Assembly (NCBI GenBank): GCA_015501055.1
Contig: JADNYV010000966.1
Span: forward strand, 1-11,748
Direction of reading: 5' to 3'
Source of the DNA: Mucidula mucida
Lineage: Eukaryota; Basidiomycota; Agaricomycetes; Agaricales; Physalacriaceae
DNA length: 11,748 nucleotides
In this document: positions 8,939-11,748 of the stretch, piece by piece
How the letters are laid out: each line of letters starts with the position of its first letter
Position numbering within the stretch: the stretch's first letter is position 1
The notes under the pieces: generated by a model
The model's database searches: none
The model's input: only the letters and a program-made list of their open reading frames with translations
Told to the model about the DNA's origin: nothing
Made by a program: the position numbers and the translations under genes

Positions 8939-10057
8939 ACACCAGTCGAAATTTGTAACATTATTGTAATTCATGTACTCTCCTCAGGTACTCGCAAAGG
9001 AGTTTAAAGACTCGCGAAATTCGATGCAAGGCGCAGAGTATAACTGAGAGCGGAGGCAGCCAAGACGCGTCGAGGAACCGATCGCGTTTGAAAAACTTAC
9101 GGCGGTAGACGGGACCGACACGCTTGTTGAGCGTGTTAGTATGATCCACACCAGCTCACTTTTACTAAGGAACCAGTTCCAACCACCCCGCACGATGCAC
9201 ACGTATATGTCGGCGGACAGGACCACATCAGATTGTCACCTAAAATGAAAACGAATCATTGTCGTTCCAGTTTTCGGAGTCCGTTCAATGCATCTTTGTA
9301 AGTCATCGAGATCCGACTGTGAAGTTTTGATTAGCCATGACAGATCTCTGAACATACATACAATCGTTTCATTGATAATGTAGTGTGGGTGGCGCATGCT
9401 ATCATTCGTTCCGTCGGGCGGCGAAGGGAGGTGCAACGGATCTCGTCATGATAGTCAGAGGAAACTGAGTATTTTCGCAAAGAGAACGGACTTCAGGAGG
9501 GCCATTAGTGCAGCCTGGGGAGTGGGAAGTACCGTAAACATAGGACAACGTCGCGACAGCCCAAGCAGTGGCTTGATGGCTAGCAAGTCGCAGGCCTTCG
9601 TTTCCCGAAAAGAACAGATCCAGGCAGCAGTACAATATCAAGCGTCGTGTAGGTATTCAAGGCGACGGAGAAGGAAATGAAGTCCCGGACATTAGATTTC
9701 TCCCGCTGGTGTAACTCGTCGGAGTGCACTAGTACGCCATTGATAGGACGAGAAGTTGTGAAGCCGATGAACTTACAGCGGCGGTGGACACTGCCTCGAA
9801 CGTTCCAGCTAAGGCATAGTACGAATCAGGGGATGAGTGAGCTGACTTGGGAGATGACAGCAGCCGCCGTTGGGAAAGAAGCTTCGATCGCGCACCTGGG
9901 AAAATTATGGCATACCAGATGCTGTCGATTCGCTGGCCCTGTTTGATACAGACTCTCTCGTTCGCTCGTTGCCACTTTACTTATTTTCGGTCGCTGAGGC
10001 GTCTCCCCAACAGCCACTGTCCATCGACATTGTCTTTGCTGTCCCCCGCGGCTGAAT
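8939..10057 (-). other. 1.1-kb gap with candidate spliced minus-strand transcript
   Basis: No plus-strand gene is convincing here. Read on the minus strand, four segments look like introns of the local size: 9729-9776 (GTAAGT...TACTAG), 9317-9361 (GTATGT, CTAAT branch-like site, TTCACAG), 9123-9165 (GTAAAA, perfect TACTAAC, CAACAAG) and 9044-9100 (GTAAGT...CTCTCAG). Flanking minus-strand sequence has moderate open frames, for example SDELHQREKSNVRDFISFSV (before about 9600) and SHQATAWAVATLSYVYGTSH (about 9600-9540), and MRHPHYIINETI joined to SDLDDLQRCIERT across the 9317-9361 intron. I could not chain them into one protein and recognise no domain. It may be a long non-coding RNA divergent from the G-alpha gene, an unrecognised small gene or a decayed gene. 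Confidence 0.35.
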
Positions 10058-11748
10058 ATGCCAGCCAAGTCGCCCTACAAATCGGAAGCCTTCTATTACC
10101 CTACTGAAAAGGACCCATTCGTAGTCGTTCCGCCCGAGCATGAGACGGTCGAACAGCGCGAGGCCCGTGTCTCCGCCGACAAGGCTGCCCAGAAGATCTC
10201 CGACGCCATAGACGACGATATTGATCGACAACGCATGGCCGAGAAAAAGGCGCCCAAGGCAGTCAAAGTGTTGTTGTTAGGTGTGTAGAACAATCTACTC
10301 GATTCCTACGAAGATTGAACATAAGTGTGTAACAGGTCAAAGTGAATCAGGTATTACGATCACTTCTCATTCAGTCGCGAGTGCTGACATGACATGTACG
10401 CGGAGGGAAATCCACAACACTGAAGAGTAAGTCACTGCATGTCTTGGGGAGCGCTTATGTTCAAATCAAAATATCGCAGACTTCCAGCTCATCAATTCGC
10501 CAAAGGCGCGTCTATTCGTTTTGTCAGAGCAGGATCTGACCTTTTCTGAAGGCCTTTAGAGAGGAACGAGCTTCCTGGCGTGCAGTCATTCAACTGAACC
10601 TCGCCCGCTCAGTATTATGCATTCTGCAAGTCATCGACAAGGCGAAAAAGTTCCAAGACGCCTCTCCGGGGTCAGACGTGCAATCCTCCTCCGACGAGGA
10701 GCGGGAGCAGGATTACCCTAAAATGACTCCCGAGCATCTAAAGCTCAGGATGCGTCTAACGCCCTTGACGGCGGTGCAAGAGGCTCTAATGCGCAAGCTC
10801 TTCCCAACCAATCTTGACTACGAAATGACTGCGCAGGTTGATCTTGCGTCGTTCCCATTCCGCGATCCATGTGTACACACCACTTGGCAGTGGAAGGGCA
10901 AATTTGGCCGTATGGTGGCGCCTGACCGGAGCAGTTTTGATAGCGCGCAGGCCATTGACTTTGACGACCCCCAAGACCCCGGTGTCATTTTGCATAACTG
11001 CTCCAGTGACATGGTTCGCCTCTGGACTGACCCCGTCATCCAAGAGCTCTTGAGAGTCAGCCGGCTACAGTTGTATGATACGTCTGGATTGTTCGTCTGT
11101 TTGCGTTCGCCAGTGCTCGCTCGCTGATGTTTATTTCCCTCAGCTTCCTCGACTCCATCGAACGGGTGACTGCCTTGAAATACGTGCCCACAGATGGTCG
11201 GTGGCCTATTTTTTGGTACAAAGAACATTGCCTTACTTATCAGCCGACAGACGATATTCTTCGAGCTCGGATAAAGACGATGGGTGCGCTTCTTTCACAC
11301 CTTCATACTAGCTAATTACCAACCTGTGCTAGGTGTCTCCGAGCACCGGTTCAGGCTCAAGGCTGGTAGGTACGACTCTTGATGCGCGGCATGTACCTGA
11401 ACCTTTGCAGGGAACATGGTCAGCCACGACTGGAGGATATTCGACGTCGGTGGCGCACGTTCACAGGTACGTAACTCTTTCCCGACGTTCTGGAAGCCAG
11501 GGCTAACGACGGTCAGCGAGGTAATGTGTCTTGTGGAACTCGCGTTGGGCCGATCCAGCTGAATTTCCTTTACGTTAGCCGCCTGGGTTCCGTATTTTGA
11601 CCATATGGACGCTATCATCTTTTTGGCACCTCTCAATGTCTTTGATCAGACGCTAGAAGAAGCCCCATTGGTCAATCGCCTAGTACGTACCGTTCCGCCG
11701 TTTGCACTGCGCCTTGAATTGAAGCCCGCGTAGGAGGATAGCATGGGA
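10058..11748 (+). CDS. divergent heterotrimeric G-protein alpha subunit, 3' end outside the window
   Basis: Exons: 10058-10280, 10336-10350, 10406-10426, 10480-10505, 10552-11090, 11144-11196, 11251-11283, 11333-11365, 11411-11466, 11517-11520, 11579-11682, 11734-edge, giving 374 residues so far. It would bind GTP and relay signals from seven-helix receptors. The P-loop is GQSESGKST (75-83), followed by LKNFQL and ERASWRAVIQLN. Switch I is LRARIKTMG: the catalytic Arg (299) and the Mg-binding Thr (302) are kept, but the next Thr is Met. Switch II is DVGGARSQRAAW, with Ala330 at the place of the catalytic Gln. AIIFLAPLNVFDQTLEE and NRLEDSM follow. The N-terminus (MPAKSPYK) lacks Gly2 for myristoylation. 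P-loop to switch I spans 224 residues against about 138 in mammalian G-alpha-i, owing to an enlarged helical domain with an acidic Ser/Glu insert (about 131-152). This pattern fits the expanded, non-canonical G-alpha group of mushrooms. Confidence 0.88.
10506..10551 (+). other. GC-AG intron in the G-alpha gene
   Basis: AAAG|GCGCGT ... CTGAAG|GCC (46 nt) joins INSPK to AFREERASWR. This gives nine residues between KNFQL and ERASWR, the spacing I expect from related G-alpha proteins. The nearest GT donor (three bases on) leads to a stop; the next one leaves a 34-nt intron and adds four residues. Confidence 0.55.
11517..11520 (+). other. 4-nt micro-exon (CGAG) in the G-alpha gene
   Basis: CGAG sits between two good introns: GTACGT...GGTCAG (11467-11516) and GTAATG...CGTTAG (11521-11578). 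Including it yields GGARSQ-R-AAWVPYFD, matching the RS-x-R-x-x-W core of switch II. Skipping it shifts the frame and destroys the conserved sequence. Inclusion is thus needed for a functional protein. Confidence 0.75.

Noticed and set aside
9396..9680. 94-codon plus-strand open frame, Arg/Ser-rich
   Set aside because: Low-complexity basic tail, no domain, no neighbouring splice signals on the plus strand, and it overlaps the better minus-strand intron modules.

Overview
The window looks like nuclear DNA of a filamentous basidiomycete, most likely an Agaricomycete. The coding sequence is cut by many very short introns (mostly 43-60 bp, typically with GTRNGT-type donors), genes lie 200-500 bp apart, and several proteins are of types I associate with mushroom-forming fungi: a half-size ABC transporter, a small zipper-like protein and a long, divergent G-alpha subunit. 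All identifications come from reading motifs and from checking that reading phase is preserved across each proposed intron. No database search was run.

Layout, left to right. 1-450: mostly intergenic, with a weak open frame on the minus strand running off the left edge and a CACGTG site. 452-3015 (+): half-size ABC transporter (membrane domain followed by ATPase domain) in ten exons, broken by two single-base frameshifts inside the ATPase domain. 3016-3490: spacer holding an unassigned open frame. 3491-4314 (+): small basic/zipper-like protein in five exons. 4558-5685 (+): nicotinamide riboside kinase (NRK1 type), six exons, intact. 5902-7908 (+): soluble fumarate reductase of the yeast Osm1/Frd1 type with a C-terminal cytochrome b5 domain, six exons, intact. 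8147-8938 (+): small Ala/Lys/Glu-rich LEA-like protein with a probable mitochondrial presequence and membrane segment, three exons. 8939-10057: a 1.1 kb gap with no convincing plus-strand gene but with four intron-like modules on the minus strand. 10058-11748 (+): divergent heterotrimeric G-protein alpha subunit, at least twelve exons, running off the right edge.

The identified genes are all on the plus strand, but nothing shows they form one pathway. NRK1 and fumarate reductase are adjacent and both touch NAD/redox metabolism; co-function is only a guess. I see no mobile element, CRISPR array, rRNA or tRNA. The notable features are at the level of gene structure and protein chemistry: three phase-verified GC-AG introns among about 36 introns, a 4-nt micro-exon plus several 12-26 nt exons, a G-alpha lacking the catalytic switch II glutamine and the N-terminal lipidation signal, and a possible spliced minus-strand transcript upstream of the G-alpha gene.
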